From Nocardia arthritidis (GTDB taxonomy: Bacteria; Actinomycetota; Actinomycetes; Mycobacteriales; Mycobacteriaceae), in assembly GCF_011801145.1 (NCBI RefSeq), contig NZ_CP046172.1, positions 7,998,001-8,062,000 on the forward strand: a stretch of 64,000 bases of DNA, given 5' to 3'. Numbering within the stretch: the stretch's first letter is position 1; each line of letters begins with the position of its first letter. Of the stretch, positions 36,126-45,295 are shown piece after piece. A program made the position numbers and the translations under genes. Below the pieces are notes generated by a model. The model saw only the letters and a list, made by a program, of their open reading frames with translations, did no database searches and was not told the DNA's origin.

Positions 36126-36887
36126 GTGCGAGCAGATAAATCCGCGAGGAAACCGTTCACCTCCGTGTGGACCCGAGAACCGCGCCGCCCCAAGGCATCC
36201 GGGCTGGACCGAGACCAGATCGTCCGGGCCGCAATCGAATTGCTCGATCATGAAGGCCTGGAGGCGCTCAGCATGCGCAAGCTCGGCGCGGCCCTCGGCG
36301 CGGGCGCGACCAGCCTCTACTGGTACGTCGCGAACAAGGACGAACTGCTGGAGCTCGCACTCGACGAATTCTGGGGCGGCATCGGCGTACCCGATCCGGA
36401 CGAGATGCACTGGCGCAACGTCATCACCGCCTTCGCATACAACATGCGGATCAGCTCGCTCGCCCACCCGTGGGGTCCTTCGCTCATCGGCACGCTACCC
36501 AGCGTCGGCCCCAACGCCTTTCGGCTCACCGATCGGCTCCGCCGGGCCTTCCTGCAAGCCGGGCTCACCGGGGTCGATCTCTATCTCGCCAACTCCACGG
36601 TGCTGAGTTTCGTACTCGGACAGGTCATCCCGGAGATCACCTTCCGGAAGGCCTTGGGCGGCGGCGAATACGACCAGGAGTCCACCACCGAGGCGCTGAC
36701 CCGGTTGGCCGCCGAATACCCGGACATGCTCGACGCGCGGGCCGCGCTGGAGAAACTCGATCCGAACGCGGCCCGCGCCATGGCCTTCGATTTCGGGCTC
36801 ACCGCCGTGCTCGACGGGATCGCCGCCAAACTTCCCCAGCGGTCAGCGCAACCGCAGCGAAGCCAGCGCGGTCGCCAGCAGCAGTAG
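36126..36887 (+). CDS. TetR family transcriptional regulator (TetR_C domain)
   Basis: Repressor of 253 residues, with HTH sequence GLDRDQIVRAAIELLDHEG, LSMRKLGAALGAGATSLYWY and VANKDELLELALDEF; the long C-terminal domain resembles the drug-binding TetR_C domain of tetracycline repressors. GTG 36126 is favoured over the in-frame TTG at 36117 because a TAAACT box stands eight bases before it. It is divergent from a DHA2 exporter. Its last 45 bases overlap the tail of the convergent second MFS gene. Confidence 0.88.
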   Translation: MRADKSARKPFTSVWTREPRRPKASGLDRDQIVRAAIELLDHEGLEALSMRKLGAALGAGATSLYWYVANKDELLELALDEFWGGIGVPDPDEMHWRNVITAFAYNMRISSLAHPWGPSLIGTLPSVGPNAFRLTDRLRRAFLQAGLTGVDLYLANSTVLSFVLGQVIPEITFRKALGGGEYDQESTTEALTRLAAEYPDMLDARAALEKLDPNAARAMAFDFGLTAVLDGIAAKLPQRSAQPQRSQRGRQQQ

Positions 36888-38192
36888 CGCGCCGAGCAAC
36901 AGGCTGGTGGTCATCCCATGCTGGAAATCGTGCGCGACAAGCGAGCCGAACAGCGCGACCGCCACCGCGCCGCCGAGCTGCCGCACCGCGTTGAACACCC
37001 CGCTCGCCACACCGGCCTGCTCGGCGGCGACGCGATCCAGCAGCACGCTGAGCAGCGTCGGAACGGCGAGCCCGCCACCGAATCCGATCGGAATGGCGAG
37101 CAGCGCCACCACCGGCACCGGCGTCGACCCGTCGACGAAAAGCAGCATCAGCAGCCCGAGCGCCACGCCGAGCTGACCGCCGACCACCGGCACCCTCGGC
37201 CCGAACCGCCGGGCCAACCACGGCGAGGCCGTATTTGCGAACCCGATCAGCACCATCATCGGCACGAAGGAGAGCCCGGCGGCCAGCGCCGAATAGCCGC
37301 GCATCTGCTGCAGATACAGGCTCAGCAGGAACACGATCCCGTAGAAACCGGCGCTGAACGCGAAACCCGCCGCGAAAGTGATCGATACCGCGCGGGTGCG
37401 CAGCAGCCCGAAGGGCACCATCGGTCGCGCGGCCCGGGATTCGGCCAGCCAGAAGCCGATTCCGGCCGCCACCGCCACCGCGGCGGCCAACAGCACCGGC
37501 GTGCCGGTATATCCGGCGTGACCGCCCTGGATCAGCGCGAAGGTCAGCGCGGCCAGCGCGACAACCGCCGTCACCTGCCCCGGAATATCCAGCGGTGTCC
37601 GGTGCCGCGGCGAATGCCGCACCCGCGTCAGCACCAGCAGCGCGACAATGCCGACCGGAACATTGATCAGGAAGATCAGCCGCCAGCTCCACACGGTGGT
37701 CAGCAACCCACCGACCACCGGGCCCGCCGCGACGGCCACCGAACCCGCGAGCGCCCACATCGACAGCGCCCACGCCCGCCGCGCCGGATCCGGATAACCC
37801 TGCCGCACCAGCGCCAGCGACGACGGCAGCACCAGGGCGGCGGCAATGCCCTGCAGGAACCGCGCGCCGACCAGCAACCCGAGGCCGGGAGCCAACCCGC
37901 ACGCCACCGAGGCGACGGTGAAACCGCCGAGCCCGCAAGCGAAGGCGCGACCGGCGCCGATCCGGTCGGCCAGCGCACCGGCCGAAAGCATGACCGACGC
38001 GAACATCAGCGTGTAGCCGTCGACCACCCACTGCAACCCCGACATGCCCGCGGCCAACTGCCCGCCCATTGTGGGCAATGCGACATTGACCGCCGAGGCG
38101 TCGAGGATGATCAAGAAACTGCCGAACAGTGCCGGTAGCAGCGCGAACCCGGAACTTACCTGTGCCGCAGCCGGTTTCAGTGTGGACACCAT
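36843..38192 (-). CDS. MFS exporter, DHA2 type
   Basis: Efflux protein of 449 residues. Helix 1 carries IILDASAVNVALPTMGGQL, the loop after helix 2 AGALADRIGAGRAFACGLGG and helix 5 GSVAVAAGPVVGGLLTT. ATG 38192 has GGGAG nine bases upstream. It is divergent from an XRE regulator (start 38295), its likely controller, and converges with the TetR gene, whose 3' end overlaps it by 45 bp. Two exporter-regulator pairs are thus back to back in this stretch. Confidence 0.92.
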   Translation of the reverse strand: MVSTLKPAAAQVSSGFALLPALFGSFLIILDASAVNVALPTMGGQLAAGMSGLQWVVDGYTLMFASVMLSAGALADRIGAGRAFACGLGGFTVASVACGLAPGLGLLVGARFLQGIAAALVLPSSLALVRQGYPDPARRAWALSMWALAGSVAVAAGPVVGGLLTTVWSWRLIFLINVPVGIVALLVLTRVRHSPRHRTPLDIPGQVTAVVALAALTFALIQGGHAGYTGTPVLLAAAVAVAAGIGFWLAESRAARPMVPFGLLRTRAVSITFAAGFAFSAGFYGIVFLLSLYLQQMRGYSALAAGLSFVPMMVLIGFANTASPWLARRFGPRVPVVGGQLGVALGLLMLLFVDGSTPVPVVALLAIPIGFGGGLAVPTLLSVLLDRVAAEQAGVASGVFNAVRQLGGAVAVALFGSLVAHDFQHGMTTSLLLGALLLLATALASLRLR

Positions 38193-38280
38193 GCTCCGAG
38201 TCTCCCGTTGGAGCCGGTGTGGTGGAAGGGCGCCGGTATCCGGGGTGTGCCACGGCCCCTTTCGCCGCGTCGAACGGACC

Positions 38281-38286
38281 TAAACT
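38281..38286 (+). promoter_or_regulatory. -10 box of a probable leaderless transcript (XRE gene)
   Basis: TAAACT is followed after eight bases by ATG 38295. Confidence 0.5.
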
Positions 38287-38294
38287 CCGAATAC

Positions 38295-39152
38295 ATGACA
38301 GACCAGGGCGAATTGGGCAGATTCCTCCGGGCTCGGCGCGAGCGGGTCAAACCGGCCGAGGTCGGTCTGCCCGCCGTCGGCGTGCGCCGCACCCCCGGGC
38401 TGCGCCGAGAGGAACTAGCCACGCTGGCCGGGATGAGCGTCGATTACTACGTCCGGCTCGAGCGCGGCAAGGAGGTGCATCCGAGCCCCGCCGTGCTCGA
38501 AAGGCTGGCCGCCGCACTGCTGTTGACCGAGGCCGAGACCGCGCACTTGAACGCGCTCGCGGCCGGAGCCGGCGGCACCGCGAATCCCAGGCGACGCCCG
38601 GCGAGCCGAACCGTCCGCCCGACCGCGCGGCTGCTGCTGGAGGCCGTGCGACCGAACCCGGCCATTCTGCTGAGCCGCACCAACGACCTGCTCGCCGCCA
38701 ATCCGTCCGGCCTGGCGCTGTTTCCGGGTCTGGCCGATTGGCCTGCCAAGCGGCGCAACCTGATTCGCTACCTATTCCTGCATCCGGCCGCCCGCACCCT
38801 CTGGCCGGACTGGGAGACCATGGTGCCCCGCAGCGTCGGCAACCTCCGGGCCAGAGCGGGCACCGATCCGGACGATCCGGAACTGACCGCCCTCGTCGGC
38901 GAATTGATCGTCAAGAGCCCGGATTTCGCTCGGCTGTGGCATCGCTATGACGTGCGCCCGCGTACGGTCGGCACCAAGGTGTACAACCATCCCACCGTCG
39001 GCCGGATGCACCTCGACTTCGAGAATATGGCCCTGCCCGATACCGACGGCCAATACCTCGTCATCTATCTGGCCGCGCCCGACACCCCGGACCACGACGC
39101 CATCACCCTGCTCGACCTCGCCGCGGATCCGGCCGTATCCGACACCCGTTGA
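38295..39152 (+). CDS. XRE family regulator with MmyB-like ligand domain
   Basis: Regulator of 285 residues. The N-terminal HTH reads [40 protein letters not shown] and [20 protein letters not shown]. The rest ([59 protein letters not shown]) is the MmyB-like domain thought to bind fatty-acid-like ligands. It is common in actinobacteria next to oxidoreductases or pumps. ATG 38295 is probably leaderless; an upstream start at 38208 lacks support. It probably controls the divergent MFS exporter. Confidence 0.92.
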   Translation: MTDQGELGRFLRARRERVKPAEVGLPAVGVRRTPGLRREELATLAGMSVDYYVRLERGKEVHPSPAVLERLAAALLLTEAETAHLNALAAGAGGTANPRRRPASRTVRPTARLLLEAVRPNPAILLSRTNDLLAANPSGLALFPGLADWPAKRRNLIRYLFLHPAARTLWPDWETMVPRSVGNLRARAGTDPDDPELTALVGELIVKSPDFARLWHRYDVRPRTVGTKVYNHPTVGRMHLDFENMALPDTDGQYLVIYLAAPDTPDHDAITLLDLAADPAVSDTR

Positions 39153-39219
39153 AGTAGATTCGCTGATACAGACTTCGAGATCCGGGCCGGTGCCCGCATC
39201 CCGCCGATTGGAGTACCCG

Positions 39220-40461
39220 ATGGACCTGTTCACGGTGTCCGACCGCGCCAAGAAATACCGGGATGAGCTGCTCGCCTTCATGGACGAGCGGATCTACCCC
39301 GCCGAATCCGGCTATGCCGAGCAGATGCGCGCCGCGGGCGATCCGCACCACCACCCGCGGATTCTGGAGGAGCTCAAGGCCGATGCCCGCGACCGCGGAC
39401 TGTGGAATCTGTTCCACCCGCATCCCGAATGGGGCCCCGGACTCACCAACCTCGAGTACGCGCCGCTGGCCGAGATCATGGGCCGCAGCCCGATGCTGGC
39501 GCCGGAGGCCTGCAACTGTTCGGCACCCGACACCGGGAATATGGAGGTGCTGACCCTGTTCGGCACCGAGGAGCACCACCGACGCTGGCTGGAACCGTTG
39601 CTGGCGGGCACGATTCGCTCCGCCTTCGCGATGACCGAGCCCGCGGTGGCGAGTTCGGATGCGACCAATATCGAGATGCGGATGGAACGCGACGGTGACG
39701 GATACCTGTTGAACGGGCGAAAATGGTTCGCCTCCAACGCATTACACAAGAACTGTCGGGTGCTCATCGTCATGGGCAAGACCGATCCGGACGCGCCCAA
39801 GCATCGACAGCAGTCGATGATGGTCGTCCCGATCGACGCGCCGGGCGTGACCGTGGTCCGCAACCTTCCGGTGTTCGGCTACGCCGATCGGGAGGGCCAC
39901 GCCGAGATCACCTTCGACAATGTGCGCGTGCCGGACGGCGACGTATTGGCCGGGCCGGGTGAGGGTTTCGCGATCAGCCAGGCGCGGCTGGGCCCCGGCC
40001 GCATCCACCACTGCATGCGCGCGATCGGCATGGCCGAGCGGGCACTCGAATTGATGTGCGCCAGAGCGGATTCCAGGACCACCTTCGGCGCCCCGCTGAG
40101 TGAGCGCGCCAATATCCAGGATTGGATCGCCGAGGCGCGCATCGAGATCGAGCAGACCCGACTGCTCACCATGAAGGCGGCCTGGCTGATGGACACCGTC
40201 GGCAACAAGGCGGCCAGGGTGGAGATCGCCGCGATCAAGGTCGCCGCGCCGAATATGGCGCTGAAGATCGTCGACCGCGCCATCCAGGTGCACGGCGCCG
40301 CCGGTGTCACCGACGACTTCCCGCTGGCCAGCGCCTGGGCGCACCTGCGAACGCTGCGGCTGGCCGACGGACCCGACGAGGTGCACAAGCGCAGCATCGC
40401 CCATGCCGAACTCGGCAGGCATCGCAAGCGTGTCGCCGAACGGGCGGGAAAAGAGCAGTGA
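39220..40461 (+). CDS. Acyl-CoA dehydrogenase family protein
   Basis: Flavoprotein of 413 residues. The N-terminal alpha domain has [32 protein letters not shown] is the first family signature, and [20 protein letters not shown] belongs to the C-terminal helical domain. It would oxidise an acyl-CoA at the alpha-beta bond with FAD. ATG 39220 has TTGGAG just upstream. The stop overlaps the start of an APH-like kinase gene. The pair resembles the two halves of the animal fusion proteins ACAD10 and ACAD11, which handle hydroxy-acyl-CoAs. Confidence 0.93.
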   Translation: MDLFTVSDRAKKYRDELLAFMDERIYPAESGYAEQMRAAGDPHHHPRILEELKADARDRGLWNLFHPHPEWGPGLTNLEYAPLAEIMGRSPMLAPEACNCSAPDTGNMEVLTLFGTEEHHRRWLEPLLAGTIRSAFAMTEPAVASSDATNIEMRMERDGDGYLLNGRKWFASNALHKNCRVLIVMGKTDPDAPKHRQQSMMVVPIDAPGVTVVRNLPVFGYADREGHAEITFDNVRVPDGDVLAGPGEGFAISQARLGPGRIHHCMRAIGMAERALELMCARADSRTTFGAPLSERANIQDWIAEARIEIEQTRLLTMKAAWLMDTVGNKAARVEIAAIKVAAPNMALKIVDRAIQVHGAAGVTDDFPLASAWAHLRTLRLADGPDEVHKRSIAHAELGRHRKRVAERAGKEQ

Positions 40462-41483
40462 TGCAACAGGTTCCGGCATTCGATCTGGAAACGGCCGTGC
40501 CCGGCTGGTTGACGGCGCTCGGCCTCGAACACCGGCTTCCGTTGCGCGCCACCAGGGTCGGGCTCGGGCAGTCGAACCTCACCTTCGCGGTCACCGATGC
40601 CGAGGAGCGCCGCTGGATCCTGCGCAGGCCGCCGCTCGGACAGCTGCTGGCCTCCGCGCACGACGTCGCCCGCGAGGCGCGCATACTCACCGCGCTGGCC
40701 GACACCGATGTCCCGGTTCCGCGCGTACACGGCGTCGTCGCCGACGGCGAGGTGCCGGTGGTGGTCATGGAATACGTCGACGGGCTGGTCGTCGACCGCA
40801 TGGACATCGCCGAGGGTTTGACGCCCGAACACCGCGGGGCGATCGGAATATCGTTGCCGCGCACCCTCGCCCGGATTCACGCCGTCGATCTCGACGCCAC
40901 CGGGCTGACCGGTCTGGCCAGCCACAAGCCGTATGCCGAACGCCAACTCAAGCGCTGGACCGCGCAGTGGGAACATTCCAGAACCCGCGAGCTGCCGCAG
41001 CTGGACCGGCTCACCGAGCGGTTGCGCGCCGCCGTCCCGCCGCAGCGCGAAATCGCGGTGGTGCACGGCGATTTCCACATCCGCAACGTCATCACCGACC
41101 CGGCCACCGGCGCCATTTCGGCCGTGCTCGACTGGGAGCTGTGCACGCTCGGCGATCCGCTCGCCGATCTCGGCAGCCTGCTGGCCTACTGGCCGGAGCC
41201 GGGGGAACACAATATCGGCAACTTCGGCATGTGTACGCTGCCCGGCTTCCCGAACCGCGCCGAAATCGCCGCCGAATACCTCGCGGTGACCGGCAGAGAT
41301 ATTGCGGCCCTTGGCTTTTGGCATGCACTGGGCCTGTGGAAGGTCGCCATTATCGCCGAGGGGATCCTGCGCCGCATCCTGGACGACCCACGCAACCGGG
41401 CCGCGTCGGGCGCCCCGACCCCCGAACGCATCGACGAGGTGGTCGCGGCCGCGGATAAGGTCGCGAGCGCCGCCGGGATCTGA
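40461..41483 (+). CDS. APH-like phosphotransferase family protein
   Basis: Kinase-fold protein of 340 residues. The catalytic loop AVVHGDFHIRNVI (Brenner motif) and the metal site LDWELCTLGDPLADLG are intact, and the N-lobe shows GLGQSNLTF and WILRRPP. ATG 40461 overlaps the acyl-CoA dehydrogenase stop by one base, so the two are translated together. Although the family name is aminoglycoside phosphotransferase, members of this acyl-CoA-dehydrogenase-linked group are more likely to phosphorylate a hydroxyl of an acyl-CoA than an antibiotic. Confidence 0.9.
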   Translation: MQQVPAFDLETAVPGWLTALGLEHRLPLRATRVGLGQSNLTFAVTDAEERRWILRRPPLGQLLASAHDVAREARILTALADTDVPVPRVHGVVADGEVPVVVMEYVDGLVVDRMDIAEGLTPEHRGAIGISLPRTLARIHAVDLDATGLTGLASHKPYAERQLKRWTAQWEHSRTRELPQLDRLTERLRAAVPPQREIAVVHGDFHIRNVITDPATGAISAVLDWELCTLGDPLADLGSLLAYWPEPGEHNIGNFGMCTLPGFPNRAEIAAEYLAVTGRDIAALGFWHALGLWKVAIIAEGILRRILDDPRNRAASGAPTPERIDEVVAAADKVASAAGI

Positions 41484-41497
41484 AAGATGTTGGGTGG

Positions 41498-43285
41498 CTA
41501 GCCGATCGGGTCACCCGCGATCGGGACTCCGATCCGTGCGGCCTGCGCGCGCGAGGCGGGTGAATCGGCGCTGCGGGCCGCCGTCCGCGGAATGCTCGGC
41601 GGCGCTGCGTCTTTCGGCGTATCAGGTGGCTGATAGCCGACGAGTGTCGCCGTGCCCCACACGTACGGATCGGCCTGCGGGCTGCCGAACGGCGACCAGG
41701 CCAGCCGGGTCTGGCCGGTCTTATCGGTGGTATCGGAGTTGTAGACCATGATGTTCATCGCGAACCGTGCCGGATCGACCGGGGCGGGCAGCGCGGCGAA
41801 CGGGATCTTCACCTCCACCGTGTAGCCCGCGTACGGTTCGGTGACCGTGGCCGCCACCTGAATACCCGAATCACCCACCGGGCCTTGGTTGTTGTCGGCG
41901 TCACGCTCGGCGGCCGGGCCACCGTCGGCGGTATAGGGCAGGATGCCGGTCTTCAGTGTGGTGGCGGTGTCGTCGGAATCGCCGCGGGGATCGATGGCGA
42001 TCTCCACCGAATCGGTGCGCCAGTGCCGTTTGACGTCGTCACGCGCCAACGCCGCACCCTTGGCCCGATCACGCACGGTGACAAGCACATACAGATCGTC
42101 GGCATGCCTGGCCAGCTTCGCGGTCGCGGTGCAGCGGTCGTCGCCCTGCCAAACGGCAAGCGGCAGTTCGGGTCCCGGATATTCGCCGGGATCGGCCACG
42201 CCGTTCAGCACCGGAGCGGTCGCCACGGCGGGCACCGTGGTCGCCGGGCGCGGCGGATAATCCGGCTGCGCCCGATTCGCCAACCACGGCAAGCCGTTTC
42301 GTTCGGCCCAGTCCCGGAATTCGGCGTATAGGGGCCGCAGCCCGTCCTGCCGCCGCACCGGCGCCTCGATGAACCGGCCGTCCTCGGCCAGCACGGTGAA
42401 CCAGTCGGAACCGAGCTGCCGAGGATCGGTCGGCACCTGGGCGGGCATCGCCGCGAAACCCTGTGTGCGGTACAGCCGCGCCGCATCGCGCTGCACCTGC
42501 GCCCAGGTCGTGCCGTATTCGCGCGAACGAGCGCCGGACCACACCCCGAGCACCGGCAGCCCGCTGGCCGGATCGGTGCGCTGCCGCTCGGCCGCATCTG
42601 GGCCGAGCAGTTCGCTGAATCCATAGTTCTGGGCGAGCAACCGCCGCGGCCGCCACAGCGTCAGCCCCTCCACGGTGAGCTGTTCCGGAAAGGCATGCGG
42701 ATCACCGGCCAGCCGGAACGCCTCTATCCCGAGTCGAGCCGAAAATTGATGTCCGCCATGCTGATTGAACGGACGCGGATCCATCACCACAATGGTGTGC
42801 GGCGTCGTCGCGCGCACCAGCCGCACCACCCTGGCCAGGGTGTCGGCGGCGCCCCAGATCCGCGCCGTCAGCGGTGCGGAGAGCGTGTACCAGAAGTCCG
42901 GTTTATCGAGGTAGTAGATGTTCTCGATGCCGGCGAGCGCGGTGGCCCTGCGCTCCTCGTCCTCCCGGATCAGACCCAGTTCGGGGCCCTCCGCCAGTCC
43001 GACGGCATTGCCGCCGCCCTCGCCCCGAGTGATGGTGAGCACGCCGGTGCGCAGGCCCAACTCCTCCCGCCACCGGCCGAACGTGCCGAGATTCGACGAC
43101 TCGTCATCCGGGTGCGCACCGATGAACAGCACGTCGGAATGCGCCCGGCGCGGGTCGAGCGCGAATCGGTCCAGGTCGCGGGCGGCGCTGTCGGCCGCTC
43201 CGCCGAGCAGCCAGGCGCCGGCCAGCGCGGATGCCGAGGCGAGGACGGTGCGCCTGGTCGGCCCGCGCCGCTTCGCCTCGACCAC
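41498..43285 (-). CDS. Exported PIG-L family deacetylase with CBM9-like domain
   Basis: Protein of 595 residues. GTG 43285 is chosen because GGGAGGT stands five bases before it; an earlier in-frame GTG at 43312 lacks a site. The N-terminus RRGPTRRTVLASASALAGAW is a Tat-type signal. LFIGAHPDDESSNLG carries the AHPDDE metal motif of N-acetylglucosaminyl deacetylases (zinc enzymes), and NQHGGHQFSARLG the later histidine. The C-terminal third (AVATAPVLNGVADPGEYPG, DDLYVLVTVRDRAKG, MNIMVYNSD) is a family 9-like carbohydrate-binding domain. It probably deacetylates a glycan outside the cell. Confidence 0.88.
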   Translation of the reverse strand: MVEAKRRGPTRRTVLASASALAGAWLLGGAADSAARDLDRFALDPRRAHSDVLFIGAHPDDESSNLGTFGRWREELGLRTGVLTITRGEGGGNAVGLAEGPELGLIREDEERRATALAGIENIYYLDKPDFWYTLSAPLTARIWGAADTLARVVRLVRATTPHTIVVMDPRPFNQHGGHQFSARLGIEAFRLAGDPHAFPEQLTVEGLTLWRPRRLLAQNYGFSELLGPDAAERQRTDPASGLPVLGVWSGARSREYGTTWAQVQRDAARLYRTQGFAAMPAQVPTDPRQLGSDWFTVLAEDGRFIEAPVRRQDGLRPLYAEFRDWAERNGLPWLANRAQPDYPPRPATTVPAVATAPVLNGVADPGEYPGPELPLAVWQGDDRCTATAKLARHADDLYVLVTVRDRAKGAALARDDVKRHWRTDSVEIAIDPRGDSDDTATTLKTGILPYTADGGPAAERDADNNQGPVGDSGIQVAATVTEPYAGYTVEVKIPFAALPAPVDPARFAMNIMVYNSDTTDKTGQTRLAWSPFGSPQADPYVWGTATLVGYQPPDTPKDAAPPSIPRTAARSADSPASRAQAARIGVPIAGDPIG

Positions 43286-43359
43286 GCCGTACCTCCCGTC
43301 GCTCGCCACCACCCGTCCGTCGAATCACAGCACACCCGCGATATCGACGGTCCTATCGG

Positions 43360-43656
43360 TTACCGCCGCCGCGTGATCCCCACCGGCTTGATCTCGGTGG
43401 GCACCTGGGCGAACGCCGCCATCGGAACGCCGAACGAGGCGGCCAGTACCTCGCGCGGCAGCGCGTTCACCGTCGCGACGATACCGATGTCGTCACTGGG
43501 TTCCTTTGCGCTGGTGTTGAATACGACCAGCACATCCAACGGCGCATCGGCGCTCGCGTTCTCGAAGTAGTGCAGGAAACCCTGCGGCGCGAAGACGAGA
43601 TCGCCCTGTTCCATCCAACCCGATCGCACCCTGAGCCCCGTTGCCCCGCTTGGCAT
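43360..43656 (-). CDS. Short cupin-domain protein (98 aa), probably a truncated form
   Basis: Protein of 98 residues whose middle, GDLVFAPQGFLHYFENASAD then LDVLVVFNTSAKEPSDDIGI, is the second half of a cupin barrel as found in oxalate decarboxylase-like proteins. The metal-binding first cupin motif (HxH) is absent; only one histidine remains in the second motif. ATG 43656 has a strong GGAGGAG, so it is probably translated. It may be a shortened paralogue or remnant. No enzymatic role can be given. Confidence 0.6.
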   Translation of the reverse strand: MPSGATGLRVRSGWMEQGDLVFAPQGFLHYFENASADAPLDVLVVFNTSAKEPSDDIGIVATVNALPREVLAASFGVPMAAFAQVPTEIKPVGITRRR

Positions 43657-43963
43657 TCGACTCCTCCACCATGCCGCTGTCCCTTCTGTGTGGCGAAATC
43701 ACCTCTGACACTTCGGATTACTCAGCCAGCTGATACTCCGAGGGTAAGCGAGTGCCTCGCACTGGAACTCGGCCCGGCGCGGGCTTCGCCCGACAGCACC
43801 GCATTTGGCCCGCCAATCCCGCCGAAAACATGGGATGAATCACAGTAGGGGTTTGTCAAGGAGAAAAACGGGGTAAAGGTCTGTTTCGTGCGTAATGCTC
43901 GGCGCCGCGGCGCTGAGCGGAATCGAAAACAGGTCCCTGCTGCGGGCTGGGAAGGACGAACAC
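43657..43963. other. Intergenic stretch of 307 bp
   Basis: It lies between the divergent cupin and MHS transporter genes. It contains an imperfect inverted repeat around 43714-43740 (GGATTACTCAGC against GCTGATACTCC) before the cupin start and a GC-rich hairpin near 43770-43795. No gene is visible. AAGGA at its right end serves the MHS start. Confidence 0.4.
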
Positions 43964-45295
43964 GTGACGGAACGGAGCGCGGGGGCTTTTCCGCTACGGC
44001 GATCGGTCGCGGCGGCTGCCATGGGAAATGCCACCGAATGGTTCGATTACGGGGTATACGCGGCGACCGCGGGCTACCTGACCGACGCCTTCTTCCCCGG
44101 GCACCTCGGCACCCTCGGCACGATGCTCGGCTTCGCGGTCTCGTTCGTGCTGCGGCCGCTCGGCGGAATGGTGTGGGGGCCGCTCGGCGACCGGCTCGGC
44201 CGCAAGGCCGTGCTCGCGACCACCATCCTGCTGATGGCCACCGCGACCGGCGCGATCGGCCTGCTGCCGACCCATTCGTCGGTCGGGGTGCTGGCGCCGG
44301 TGCTGCTCATCGCGCTGCGGGTGGTGCAGGGCTTTTCGACCGGAGGCGAATATGGCGGCGCCGCAACATATCTCGCCGAATGCGCGAACGACCGCAAGCG
44401 CGGCTTCCTCGGCAGCTTCCTGGAATTCGGCACGCTGGCGGGTTTCGTCGGCGGCTCGGCCGTCGTGCTGATCTGCCAGCTCGTGCTGGGTTCGGCGAGC
44501 ATGCACGACGGCGGCTGGCGCATCCCGTTCCTGCTGGCGGTCCCGCTCGGGCTCACCGGCTGGTATCTGCGGGCCCGGCTGGACGAATCGCCGGTATTCA
44601 GCGAGGTGGCCGAGCGCGACCACCCGCCCGGCGGCATCGGCGTCGTGCTGACCACCTACCGCCGCGAATTCCTCACGCTCGCAGGGCTTGTCGTCGCGCT
44701 CAACGTCGTGAACTACACCCTGCTCACCTACCAGCCGACCTATCTGCGGCAGACCATCGGCATGGGTGAATCGGCGACCACCACGATGATGCTGATCGGC
44801 CAGACCGTCATGATGGTGTCGCTGCCCTTCTTCGGCCGACTGTCCGACCGGGTCGGCCGCCGCCCGATGTGGCTGTTCTCGCTCACCGGCCTGATACTGC
44901 TCGCGGTGCCCATGTACTGGCTGATGGGTCGCGGAACACCTTGGGCGATAACCGGATTCGTCATCTTGGGTCTGCTCTACGTGCCACAGCTGGCCACCAT
45001 CAGCTCCACCTTCCCCGCCATCTTCCCCACCCACGTGCGCTATGCGGGCTTCGCCCTCGCCTACAACGTGTCCACCGCGCTGTTCGGCGGCACGGCGCCA
45101 CTGATCAACGAGGCGGTGATAGATGCGACCGGCTGGTCACTGTTCCCCGCCTGGTACACGGTGGGCGCCGCCATCGTCGGCCTCATCGCATGCGCCTACC
45201 TCCGCGAGACCGCGGGCACCTCGCTGCGCGGCACCGAAGTCCCTGTCGCCGATGAGGATTCGATCTCCGGGTCGATGCAGATCGCGGCGGGCTAA
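43964..45295 (+). CDS. MFS transporter, metabolite:proton symporter (MHS, ProP-like)
   Basis: Membrane symporter of 443 residues with 12 hydrophobic segments. The family features are AAAMGNATEWFDYGVYAATA in helix 1, GPLGDRLGRKAVLATTILLM between helices 2 and 3, and FSTGGEYGGAATYLAECA in helix 5. Relatives carry proline, betaine, citrate or shikimate with protons. GTG 43964 has AAGGA seven bases upstream; the frame is open further upstream without a better site. Its stop overlaps tail to tail with a TolB-like gene. The substrate is unknown. Confidence 0.9.
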   Translation: MTERSAGAFPLRRSVAAAAMGNATEWFDYGVYAATAGYLTDAFFPGHLGTLGTMLGFAVSFVLRPLGGMVWGPLGDRLGRKAVLATTILLMATATGAIGLLPTHSSVGVLAPVLLIALRVVQGFSTGGEYGGAATYLAECANDRKRGFLGSFLEFGTLAGFVGGSAVVLICQLVLGSASMHDGGWRIPFLLAVPLGLTGWYLRARLDESPVFSEVAERDHPPGGIGVVLTTYRREFLTLAGLVVALNVVNYTLLTYQPTYLRQTIGMGESATTTMMLIGQTVMMVSLPFFGRLSDRVGRRPMWLFSLTGLILLAVPMYWLMGRGTPWAITGFVILGLLYVPQLATISSTFPAIFPTHVRYAGFALAYNVSTALFGGTAPLINEAVIDATGWSLFPAWYTVGAAIVGLIACAYLRETAGTSLRGTEVPVADEDSISGSMQIAAG

